A stretch of 64,000 bases of DNA from positions 1 through 64,000 of the forward strand of contig CAYTPI010000010.1 of the NCBI GenBank assembly GCA_964439625.1, given 5' to 3'. Shown here piece after piece: positions 35,291 to 43,842 of the stretch. Every line of letters starts with the position of its first letter. The first letter of the stretch is position 1. Below the pieces are notes generated by a model that was given only the letters and a program-made list of their open reading frames with translations, did no database searches and was not told where the DNA came from. Made by a program: the position numbers and the translations under genes. The stretch is from CAYTPI01 sp964439625 (GTDB lineage: Bacteria > Chloroflexota > Anaerolineae > Aggregatilineales > UBA3940).

Positions 35291-35557
35291 GTGGTTCAAG
35301 CTCCCGACATCATGCAGCGACAATCGTTCTTTTTCTTGCCCATCGACGAAATGGATGGTCAAGAGATTCTAGGGCAAGCTGCAGTTGCCATGAGCACAAC
35401 AGTCTATGCGATACATGCTCGGGCCTCCTTTCTGAAAAAACATCCCGATATGCTCACAGGGCAGCATCTTGATGACTTGACAACCGACCTCGACACGCTC
35501 CGCCGTCTTTTACAGGAACTAGAGATGCTGTTCGATATGGATCAGAGTTATCTTTAA
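35291..35557 (+). CDS. Small hypothetical protein, 88 residues
   Basis: I do not recognise this protein. It starts at GTG with GAGG (35281-35284) upstream. It is soluble, mostly helical and acidic at the C-terminus (LDDLTTDLDTLRRLLQELEM), which could form a short coiled coil. It lies 44 nt before the ParB-fold gene on the same strand and may be co-transcribed with it. Confidence 0.65.
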   Translation: MVQAPDIMQRQSFFFLPIDEMDGQEILGQAAVAMSTTVYAIHARASFLKKHPDMLTGQHLDDLTTDLDTLRRLLQELEMLFDMDQSYL

Positions 35558-35601
35558 CGCCCACTTCTGAATACATATCAGCAGAACAAAGGTCTATCGT
35601 A

Positions 35602-36423
35602 ATGTCTGAACTGGTCGCGCAACAGCATGTACCCCTTCCGGATATTCAGGTTGTCCCTACTGATACTATTTTGCCCCATGAAGCACTTGATGCGAGCCGT
35701 GCAGCGCCGTTGGCTGAGCGCATTGAGCACGACGGCTATCTTGCGAATCCGCTGCTGGTCACACGCCACAACACTCATTATGTTTTGCTGGACGGTACCA
35801 ACCGGCTAAACGCGCTGAGAGAGTTAGCTATACTTAGTGCATTGGTTCAAATTGTGGATTACCAAAACCCATTGGTGACGCTGGCGACATGGCATCATAT
35901 ATTGACGCATGAATCAGAGAATACGCTACTTGACCGACTACATAGTCTCTCGGAGATTGTTATCAAGCCGAATACTGAAGAAGAGCAGACTGTTGCTACA
36001 CTACGGCTAGCGTCAGGCAAAGTCTACTTGCTAGATACTCCGGGAGAGTCTCTGGTTGAACGAGCGACAGCACTTCAAAAATTGGTGTCAAGCAATATTG
36101 AGCACACCCATGTTTACCGTACTGTCGAGACGGAGATCAAACAGGTGCAAACGCGCTACCAAGCATTTACGGGCTTAATGCAGTTCTCTTCGTTGAGTAA
36201 GCATGATGTTATGACAATGGCAAGTAAACAAATACTTGCACCTGCCGGTGTGACTCGCCACATTGTGCAGGGTCGTGCGCTACGCTTGAACTATCCGCTC
36301 AGCGCGCTACGAGGCACCACCGTCACAGCCGCCAATGAGAGGCTGCAACAGTGGCTTAAGCAGCGATATTCAGAACGTGGTATTCGCTTCTACAGTGAGT
36401 CAGCTTATCTATTTGATGAATAA
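35602..36423 (+). CDS. ParB-fold protein resembling SerK/SbnI free-serine kinases
   Basis: A 273-residue soluble protein. The N-terminal ParB/sulfiredoxin fold shows ILPHEALDASRAAPLAERIE (E27 within), then DGYLANPLLV and VLLDGTNRLNAL (D65). That pattern, followed by LVQIVDYQNPLVTLATWHH, resembles the SbnI/SerK group, which phosphorylates free L-serine, more than chromosome-partition ParB. There is no HTH and no parA neighbour. If correct, it would make O-phosphoserine. A sulfiredoxin- or DNA-type role cannot be excluded. It converges with pyruvate kinase. Confidence 0.65.
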   Translation: MSELVAQQHVPLPDIQVVPTDTILPHEALDASRAAPLAERIEHDGYLANPLLVTRHNTHYVLLDGTNRLNALRELAILSALVQIVDYQNPLVTLATWHHILTHESENTLLDRLHSLSEIVIKPNTEEEQTVATLRLASGKVYLLDTPGESLVERATALQKLVSSNIEHTHVYRTVETEIKQVQTRYQAFTGLMQFSSLSKHDVMTMASKQILAPAGVTRHIVQGRALRLNYPLSALRGTTVTAANERLQQWLKQRYSERGIRFYSESAYLFDE

Positions 36424-36429
36424 TGCTTC

Positions 36430-37920
36430 CTACGCATCCGTCACATTATTTAAATACACATGCTCCGGTGCACCAACGCGCTCGACAAGCATTAAATTTG
36501 TTGTTCCAGGTAAATTATTAGCAATCCCCGCAGTAAGCACAACGTAATCACCTTCATGAACTAGGCCAGTTCGAGACGCAAGTTGAACACTATCTCGGAC
36601 GATCTCGTCCGTTGTACTCACACGCTCACTGTAGATTGGGATGACGCCCCACGTCAATATAAGCTGGCGCTGTGTTGTGCGGCTTGTTGTCACTGCGATG
36701 ATTGGCTTACGCGGACGATAGCGAGCAATGCCACGGGCTGTGCGACCGCTGGCTGTTGCTGTAATAATCGCAGCAGCATCAACGGCTTCGGCTGTTTCTA
36801 CGGTGGAGTAGCTCACAGAGTCTGTGACGTCCAGTGTCAGACGATCAACGTGTAATGGAGAACGCCATTCAGTCCCTTCGATGGCAGCTTCTACTTCTGA
36901 GGCTATACGCCCCATTGTTTGCACCGCTTCAACAGGGTACTTACCCGCGGCTGTTTCCCCCGACAACATAATTGCGTCGCTACCGTCAAGGATAGCGTTG
37001 GCAACATCACTGGCCTCGGCACGGGTTGGGCGTGGGTTGCGGATCATTGAGTCCAGCATTTGCGTCGCGGTGATGACAGGTTTGCCAGCTCGGTTGCAGC
37101 GCTGGATTAAATCCTTTTGGGCAAGGGGCACCTTCTGCGGAGGGATTTCAATCCCAAGGTCGCCTCGGGCCACCATAATGCCGTCAGAGGCATCGATGAT
37201 GTCATCAATGTGTTCAAGCGCCTGGGGCTTTTCAATTTTGCTGATGACAAGTGGCCTTTGCGTTCCTAGTTTCCAATTTTCTTGAATGTAGGCTTTAAGT
37301 TCATAGACTTCCTCTGCTCTACGGACAAATGATAGAGCAATCCAGTCCATGTTCATGTCTAGCGCAAATTGTAAGTCGTCCCAATCTTTTTCAGTAATAG
37401 CCGGTACAGACAAACGAGTGCCCGGTAGATTAAGACCTTTTTTGCTTTTTAGAATGCCACTGATCAATACACGACATATAATCTCGGTTTCTGTTTTATC
37501 CTGAACGATGACTTCAAGTAAGCCGTCATCGATCAGGATTTGCTCATCAATGGCTACATCCTGTGGTAGCTTCTCGTATTGGATCGGGATGCGAGCGGCA
37601 TAGTCACTGCTGCCATTTAGTCGCTGCCCAATAATCTCATCAGTAGTCAGGATAATTGATTCGCCTTCTTCAATCGCAACGCCATCGCCGAGGTCGCCAA
37701 GGCGCAGCTTCGGACCCTGAAGGTCTGCTAACAGCGCGATAGGTGCCCCTGCCCGCTCAGCGGCTTCTCGAACACGTGAAATAGTCTCTGCATGGTAGGC
37801 ATGGTCGCCATGAGAAAAGTTAAAGCGGGCAACGTTCAAGCCTGCTGCAATAAGCTGGTCTAAAATCTCTGGTTCGCGTGATGCGGGGCCTAATGTACAG
37901 ACAATCTTGGTCTTGTTCAT
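36430..37920 (-). CDS. pyk: Pyruvate kinase
   Basis: Converts phosphoenolpyruvate and ADP to pyruvate and ATP. I start it at ATG 37920 (496 residues, KTKIVCTLGPASREPE next), with AAGGAT 8 nt upstream; the frame opens further to 37971. Motifs are KGLNLPG, ISKIEKPQALEHIDDII, MVARGDLGIEIP, ATQMLDSMIRNPRPTRAEAS and DAIMLSGETAAGKYP. The C-terminal effector-binding domain is present, but the PEP-utiliser extra domain of some bacteria is absent. Single gene, convergent with the SerK-like gene. Confidence 0.97.
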   Translation of the reverse strand: MNKTKIVCTLGPASREPEILDQLIAAGLNVARFNFSHGDHAYHAETISRVREAAERAGAPIALLADLQGPKLRLGDLGDGVAIEEGESIILTTDEIIGQRLNGSSDYAARIPIQYEKLPQDVAIDEQILIDDGLLEVIVQDKTETEIICRVLISGILKSKKGLNLPGTRLSVPAITEKDWDDLQFALDMNMDWIALSFVRRAEEVYELKAYIQENWKLGTQRPLVISKIEKPQALEHIDDIIDASDGIMVARGDLGIEIPPQKVPLAQKDLIQRCNRAGKPVITATQMLDSMIRNPRPTRAEASDVANAILDGSDAIMLSGETAAGKYPVEAVQTMGRIASEVEAAIEGTEWRSPLHVDRLTLDVTDSVSYSTVETAEAVDAAAIITATASGRTARGIARYRPRKPIIAVTTSRTTQRQLILTWGVIPIYSERVSTTDEIVRDSVQLASRTGLVHEGDYVVLTAGIANNLPGTTNLMLVERVGAPEHVYLNNVTDA

Positions 37921-38226
37921 AGGTGATCCTTCCGATCTTGCTGAGTAAAATTGACTCAGGTGAGGGGCCAATAAAAGGAATAATCAATTGTTGTTGATCC
38001 ACTAACCATAGTACCCTCCAAAATGTTAAGGGAGCAACCCGCTCTAAAAAAATTTGGCTCACTGCGTTATACTTTCTAATCAAGCATTCAGTCACGAATG
38101 TTGCTAAAAGCAAATATGCTGGTGCTGGACATCAAGGTTCGACCATACTACGAATTCTTACTAATTGTGAGAAGTCTTTATGATCGAACATCAGTAATGA
38201 ACAATAAATTTTAGAGGTATTGAAAT
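37921..38226. other. Divergent intergenic region between pyk and metH
   Basis: 306 bases. It holds the pyk ribosome binding site on the minus strand and AGAGGT upstream of the metH ATG on the plus strand. I looked for cobalamin- and SAM-riboswitch-like conserved boxes before metH and found none. The minus-strand open frame at 37820-38113 has no supporting features. Confidence 0.5.
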
Positions 38227-41200
38227 ATGGTAGCAATCGTACCCAGTACAGACCGCACTCGACTCCTTGAAGATGCTTTGAAGGAAAGTATTCTTGTGCT
38301 AGATGGTGCTATGGGTTCAATGATTCAGACGTACCAGCTCAGGGAAGGCGACTGGGGTGGTGAGCGTTTTGCAAACCACCATGCACCATTACAGGGGAAC
38401 AGTGATGTCCTGACGCTAACCCATCCAGATATTATCCATGCGATACACTGCGCATATCTAGAAGCTGGCGCTGACATCATTGAAACAAACACATTCGGTG
38501 CCACCAGTGTTGTTCAGCTAGACTACGATCTTCAGCATCTCGCTTACGAGATGAACTATCAATCTGCACGTATCGCACGTAGGGCAGCCGACGAATATGA
38601 AACCCTTGATCACCCCCGGTTTGTTGCTGGTGCTATTGGGCCAACCAACCGGACAGCTTCCCTATCGCCAGACGTCAACGACCCTGGTGCAAGAAACGTG
38701 ACGTTCGACGAATTAGTCGAAAGCTATGCGGAAGCAACCCGCGGCCTAATGGACGGCGGTGCTGACTTAATCCTCGTCGAGACCATTTTTGACACCCTAA
38801 ATTCGAAAGCTGCAATTTATGCTGTCCGGCAAGTTTTCGAAGAAGAGAAGCGTGAACTGCCAATTATGCTTTCTGGCACAATTACAGATGCCAGCGGTCG
38901 GACACTCTCTGGGCAGACAACCGAGGCATTTTGGAATTCAGTAAGGCATGCCAAACCACTTATCGTTGGTTTGAATTGTGCCCTTGGTGCAGAGGCATTC
39001 CGCGAATACATTGGGACACTGTCAAAAGTTGCCGATACATATGTTCATATTTACCCTAATGCAGGCTTGCCGAATGAATTCGGCGAATACGATGATACCC
39101 CTGAATATATGGCAGAAGTCCTCGAAGACTATGCCAAGAGTGGCTTTGTCAACGTGGTTGGTGGTTGTTGCGGTACGACACCGAGCCATATTCAAATTTT
39201 CTCTGAAGTCTTCAGTGGCCTGCCTCCACGTGCAATTCCTGAGATTACCCCCCAACTGCGTTTGAGTGGCCTCGAACCATTAAATATTGGTGAAGACAGC
39301 ATGTACGTCAATATCGGTGAACGCACCAATGTCACCGGTTCACGTAAGTTTGCCCGCCTGATCAAAGAGGGAAACTACGAAGAAGCTGTCAGTGTGGCGC
39401 GGCAGCAAGTCGAAAATGGCGCTCAGATGATCGATATTAATATGGATGAGGGGCTGTTGGATGCAGAAGCTGCCATGGTACGCTTCCTCAATTTGATTGC
39501 CGCCGAGCCGGACATCGCCCGCGTGCCAGTCGTGATTGACTCGTCGAAGTGGTCGGTTATTGAGGCCGGACTAAAGTGTATGCAGGGTAAGAGTGTTATT
39601 AACTCGATTAGCATGAAAGAGGGGGTTGAAGAGTTCAAAGCACATGCCCGTGCTGCCATGCGCTATGGGGCTGCTGTTATTGTGATGGCGTTTGATGAAG
39701 ACGGACAGGCTGATACATACCAACGCAAGATCGAAATCTGCGAGCGCGCTTACACTGTCTTGACAGAGGAAGTGGGTTTTCCAGCGGAAGACATTATTTT
39801 TGACCCCAACATTTTCGCAGTTGCTACCGGTATCGAAGAACACAACGAGTACGGAATTACTTTCATCGAAGCAACCCGTTGGATCAAGCAGAACTTACCC
39901 TATGCACTGGTTAGCGGGGGTGTGAGCAATGTTTCGTTCTCATTTAGAGGTAATAATGGGGTTCGGGAGGCTATTCATTCGGTGTTCTTGTACCATGCTA
40001 TCCGTGCCGGCATGGACATGGGTATTGTCAATGCCGGGCAGCTCGCTGTCTACGATCAGTTAGAGCCTGACCTGCTAGAGCGCGTTGAAGATGTGATGTT
40101 CAACCGCCGCGACGATGCCACCGACCGCCTCATCGAGATTGCAGGCTCCGTGAGGGGGCAACGGCAAGCCAAGAAGGAAGACCTAAGCTGGCGAGAGAAA
40201 CCCGTCGAAGAACGCCTGTCATATGCTTTAATCCAAGGCATTAACACCTACATTGTTGACGATACTGAAGAAGCGCGCCTTAAGCTCGACCGTCCATTAG
40301 ATGTGATCGAAGGGCCGCTAATGAATGGCATGAACATCGTGGGCGACTTGTTTGGTGACGGTAAAATGTTCTTGCCGCAAGTTGTAAAAAGTGCCCGCGT
40401 TATGAAACAGGCTGTCGCCCACCTGATACCATATTTGGAGGCAGAAAAAGCCGCCAATGGTGATCTATCTAGCAATGGTAAGATTCTAATGGCGACTGTC
40501 AAAGGTGACGTCCACGATATCGGCAAAAATATTGTTGGCGTCGTGCTGCAATGCAACGGCTATGATGTCGTTGACCTTGGCGTGATGGTACCAGCCAATG
40601 AGATTCTCCAGAAAGCCCGTGAGCATGAGGTTGATATTATCGGGCTGAGCGGCTTGATCACGCCATCATTGGAAGAGATGAAGTATGTCGCCCGAGAAAT
40701 GGAGCGCAGCGGCTTCAAGGTGCCTTTGCTAATTGGCGGTGCTACGACTTCGAAAGTGCACACAGCGATCAAGCTGGAGCCAGAGTATACGTCAGGCACT
40801 GTTATTCATGTTACAGACGCCTCACGAGCTGTGGGTGTTGCGTCTACACTCCTTAGCGATGAGATGCGTGACGCATACATCCGTGAAATTCACGCTGAAT
40901 ATGATAATCTACGCAAGGGTCATGCCGGCAAGCGCCAGCGTAAGCCGTTGCTTCCAATCGATAAAGCCCGCGAAAATCACTTCCAGATTGATTGGAAGAC
41001 GTATCAGCCAAATAAACCGAATGAGTTGGGGATCAAAGTGTTTGAGAACTACGATCTCAGTATCATCCGTAATTATATTGACTGGACGCCGTTCTTCCGT
41101 ACATGGGAGTTAGTAGGTAAGTTTCCGAACATTCTAGAGGATGCAGTTGTTGGCGAGTCAGCGACTGATTTATACAATGATGCTCAAGCAATGCTAGACC

Positions 41201-41943
41201 AGATAATCGAAGAAAATTGGCTGGAGGCCCGCGCTGTCGTCGGCCTGTTTCCTGCTAACCGGACCAATGACGACGACATTGAAGTCTATGCAGATGAGAG
41301 TCGGGGCGAGCTGCTGACAACAATCCATTGCTTACGCCAGCAAACTCAGAAGCCCCCTGGCCGACCAAATATGTCGCTAGCAGATTTCATCGCGCCGAAA
41401 AGGGCCAACATCACGGACTATGTCGGCATGTTCGCTGTGATGGCTGGCGGTGGTCTTCAAGAGAAAGTCGCTGAGTTTGAAGCCGCCAACGACAGCTACA
41501 ACAGCATCTTATTAAAAGCACTAGCAGACCGCTTCGCAGAGGCCTTTGCAGAATATATGCATCAACATGTGCGCAAGGAAATTTGGGGCTACGCACCAGA
41601 AGAAGCTTTTGACAATGACTGGCTCATTGGTGAAGGGTATCGTGGTATTCGCCCTGCACCAGGCTACCCAGCCTGCCCCGACCACACTGAAAAGGCCGAG
41701 CTATTCCGCGTGCTGGATGTTACCAAGCACACTGGCGTTGAATTAACTAGCAGCTTTGCAATGACTCCTACTGCGGCTGTTAGTGGCTACTATTTTGGGC
41801 ACCCAGACTCTGCTTACTTTGGCATCGGTCGTATTGATCAGTCACAGGTTGAGGATTACGCGGCACGTAAGGGAATGAGCGTCGAAGAAGCAGAGCGCTG
41901 GCTTGCGCCTTCATTGGGGTACGACCCAGATACTAAAGCGTAA
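38227..41943 (+). CDS. metH: Cobalamin-dependent methionine synthase
   Basis: Moves a methyl group from 5-methyltetrahydrofolate to homocysteine via cobalamin. The 1238-residue protein is full length with four modules. The homocysteine domain has zinc Cys residues in LNCALG and GGCCGT (C314, C315). The pterin-binding domain begins near SMYVNIGERTNVTGSRKFAR. The B12 domain has the lower-ligand motif GDVHDIGKN (H763). The AdoMet-reactivation domain has RPAPGYPACPDHTEK (from R1142). It is transcribed alone; its last 11 bases overlap the convergent psuG. Confidence 0.98.
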   Translation: MVAIVPSTDRTRLLEDALKESILVLDGAMGSMIQTYQLREGDWGGERFANHHAPLQGNSDVLTLTHPDIIHAIHCAYLEAGADIIETNTFGATSVVQLDYDLQHLAYEMNYQSARIARRAADEYETLDHPRFVAGAIGPTNRTASLSPDVNDPGARNVTFDELVESYAEATRGLMDGGADLILVETIFDTLNSKAAIYAVRQVFEEEKRELPIMLSGTITDASGRTLSGQTTEAFWNSVRHAKPLIVGLNCALGAEAFREYIGTLSKVADTYVHIYPNAGLPNEFGEYDDTPEYMAEVLEDYAKSGFVNVVGGCCGTTPSHIQIFSEVFSGLPPRAIPEITPQLRLSGLEPLNIGEDSMYVNIGERTNVTGSRKFARLIKEGNYEEAVSVARQQVENGAQMIDINMDEGLLDAEAAMVRFLNLIAAEPDIARVPVVIDSSKWSVIEAGLKCMQGKSVINSISMKEGVEEFKAHARAAMRYGAAVIVMAFDEDGQADTYQRKIEICERAYTVLTEEVGFPAEDIIFDPNIFAVATGIEEHNEYGITFIEATRWIKQNLPYALVSGGVSNVSFSFRGNNGVREAIHSVFLYHAIRAGMDMGIVNAGQLAVYDQLEPDLLERVEDVMFNRRDDATDRLIEIAGSVRGQRQAKKEDLSWREKPVEERLSYALIQGINTYIVDDTEEARLKLDRPLDVIEGPLMNGMNIVGDLFGDGKMFLPQVVKSARVMKQAVAHLIPYLEAEKAANGDLSSNGKILMATVKGDVHDIGKNIVGVVLQCNGYDVVDLGVMVPANEILQKAREHEVDIIGLSGLITPSLEEMKYVAREMERSGFKVPLLIGGATTSKVHTAIKLEPEYTSGTVIHVTDASRAVGVASTLLSDEMRDAYIREIHAEYDNLRKGHAGKRQRKPLLPIDKARENHFQIDWKTYQPNKPNELGIKVFENYDLSIIRNYIDWTPFFRTWELVGKFPNILEDAVVGESATDLYNDAQAMLDQIIEENWLEARAVVGLFPANRTNDDDIEVYADESRGELLTTIHCLRQQTQKPPGRPNMSLADFIAPKRANITDYVGMFAVMAGGGLQEKVAEFEAANDSYNSILLKALADRFAEAFAEYMHQHVRKEIWGYAPEEAFDNDWLIGEGYRGIRPAPGYPACPDHTEKAELFRVLDVTKHTGVELTSSFAMTPTAAVSGYYFGHPDSAYFGIGRIDQSQVEDYAARKGMSVEEAERWLAPSLGYDPDTKA

Positions 41944-42832
41944 GCGCTTTTGCAATCTGGGCTGCTATATGTGCATTCTGCTCTAGCAGCGCGACATTTG
42001 CGGTAATGCTGCGCCCAGCAGTTAAATCGCTTATATAGGCCAACATAAACGGTGTAATATCTTTCCCAACGATGCCTTGTTCGTTTGCCGCGGACAGGGC
42101 ATTTTCTACAGCTCTTTCCATTTCATCCGCTGGCAGTGCCACATCTTCCGGCAAAGGAACGGCAACCACAACCGAGCCGAGATTTAACGCAGCATGCGCT
42201 TTAGCGACCACTGCGATCTGCTGTACATCATCGATGCGCTGAGTGACACGGTAGGGGCTGGTGCGACTATAAAAGGCTGGAAATGTATTCGTTTGATAGC
42301 CTACCACAGGGACGCCGTGTGTTTCGAGGTACTCCAGCGTACGCGGGACATCAAGAATGGATTTAGCCCCAGCGCATACCAACACCATTGACTGCCGACT
42401 AAGTTCGGGTAAGTCTGCGGAGATATCTAGCGCATCGCCCCGATGAACACCACCAAACCCCCCAGTTGAAAACACGCGAATACCCGCCCATGCAGCGATC
42501 ATCAGGGTCGTTGCAACAGTTGTGCCCCCGTGCTGCTTGAGAGCTGTCACGAGGCCGAGGTCACGACGAGAGACTTTGGCAACATCTTTACTGGTAGCAA
42601 GTAACTCGATGGCGTCTTTGTCTAGGCCAACGCGAATATCTCCATTGATGATGCCCAATGTGGCTGGAACTACCCCTGCTGCACGGACAGCGGCCTCACA
42701 ATGCAGAGCTGCTTCGACGTTGGTGGGGTAGGCTAGTCCATGTGAAATAACCGTTGACTCCAGCGCTACGATTGGTTGCTGATCGGTAAGTGCAGCATGA
42801 ACTTCGTTGGAGATATGTAATTGAGGCGGCAT
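41933..42832 (-). CDS. psuG: Pseudouridine-5'-phosphate glycosidase
   Basis: Cleaves pseudouridine 5'-phosphate to uracil and ribose 5-phosphate. The 299-residue protein has the family blocks ALESTVISHGLAYPTNVEAA, PATLGIINGDIRVG, KVSRRDLGLV, GGTTVATTLMIAAWAG and VFSTGGFGGVHRG. It starts 6 nt after the PfkB-type kinase gene on the same strand, so the two catalyse successive steps of pseudouridine breakdown. Length is normal. Confidence 0.95.
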   Translation of the reverse strand: MPPQLHISNEVHAALTDQQPIVALESTVISHGLAYPTNVEAALHCEAAVRAAGVVPATLGIINGDIRVGLDKDAIELLATSKDVAKVSRRDLGLVTALKQHGGTTVATTLMIAAWAGIRVFSTGGFGGVHRGDALDISADLPELSRQSMVLVCAGAKSILDVPRTLEYLETHGVPVVGYQTNTFPAFYSRTSPYRVTQRIDDVQQIAVVAKAHAALNLGSVVVAVPLPEDVALPADEMERAVENALSAANEQGIVGKDITPFMLAYISDLTAGRSITANVALLEQNAHIAAQIAKALTL

Positions 42833-42838
42833 CGTATA

Positions 42839-43774
42839 CTAGATAACCAGTTCGTCGTAGAGTAAGTCGACACTAAGGTCGGAGCGAACAGACTCGCGGG
42901 TGCGCAGCGTCAGGGTGGCAGCCGTTATTCCTAATCTGACGCTCTCATCAATGGGAATCCCTTCGAGCAGTCCAAAAATAATGGCAGCCGTTTGTGCATC
43001 ACCTGCGCCCGTCTGATCGACGATTTGCGTTGGAATGGCGGGCAGGTGTCCGCTGCTATCTGATGTAGCGTAGACGACACCAAACTCCGAGAGTGTAATA
43101 ATCGCAGTGCCAGCACCTTGAGCGACAAGCTCGCGTGCCGCCCCCTTGATGCCATCGACTGTTTTGCTGTCGAATTCTTGCTCAGTGAGGGTTTGGACTT
43201 CCGTTAAGTTGGGCGACACCATATAAAACTCATCCAGAAATGAGCGTAGGCGCGGCGCTAGTGTGCTCGAAGTCGGGTCAGCGCAAATAGGGATATCCAT
43301 TTGACCACAGATGCTAACCACATGATTGATAGACGGCGTGGTTAGGTTCGCATCCACTATGACCATGCGAGCGTCTTTGAAGGTTGAGAAGTTTGCATCC
43401 AAGAAGTCAGGGGTAATCGCTTCCAGCACTTCCATGTCGTCGATAGCATATTGCAGGGCACCATCTTCAGAGATGAGTGCCATATAAGCACCGGAACGGC
43501 CTCCCGTGACGATCATCACCTCATTGACGTTGATTCCGGAGGCAGCAGCGTGGCCGAGAATTTGCTCGCCAGCAGCATCGTCACCCACGGCCGAGAGCAA
43601 GATTGTGTCAACCTGTAGCCGAGCAAGGTTTTCTGCGATATTCCTTGCTGTACCACCAATACTAGTACGTAGAATTCCGGGTGTTGAGGTGCCAATCTGT
43701 GTTGGATGCAGGGCTGTGCCCTTCATGTCCATACTAGCTGCACCAATCACAAGTACATGCCCATCCTCTTTCAA
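42839..43774 (-). CDS. psuK: PfkB-family kinase, probably pseudouridine kinase
   Basis: The 311-residue protein has PfkB features: GASMDMKGTALHP, the substrate-binding GGTARNIAENLARLQ segment, and the C-terminal anion-hole motif DQTGAGDAQTAAIIFG with the catalytic Asp. The 6-nt spacing to psuG makes pseudouridine the likely substrate, giving pseudouridine 5'-phosphate. The unusual start of the protein and the exact sugar preference are inferred from context. It lies 68 nt after uvrB on the same strand. Confidence 0.88.
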   Translation of the reverse strand: MKEDGHVLVIGAASMDMKGTALHPTQIGTSTPGILRTSIGGTARNIAENLARLQVDTILLSAVGDDAAGEQILGHAAASGINVNEVMIVTGGRSGAYMALISEDGALQYAIDDMEVLEAITPDFLDANFSTFKDARMVIVDANLTTPSINHVVSICGQMDIPICADPTSSTLAPRLRSFLDEFYMVSPNLTEVQTLTEQEFDSKTVDGIKGAARELVAQGAGTAIITLSEFGVVYATSDSSGHLPAIPTQIVDQTGAGDAQTAAIIFGLLEGIPIDESVRLGITAATLTLRTRESVRSDLSVDLLYDELVI

Positions 43775-43842
43775 GTGCGTAGACCCTCTATCATCAGCGG
43801 ACTATGTTCTTACTATACACGATTTACCTTCCAAGGCGATGT

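Noticed and set aside
35602..36423. Chromosome-partition ParB
   Set aside because: No HTH domain, no parA and no parS-like site nearby.
37921..38226. Cobalamin or SAM riboswitch before metH
   Set aside because: Looked for because MetH uses both cofactors; no conserved box or suitable stems were visible by eye.
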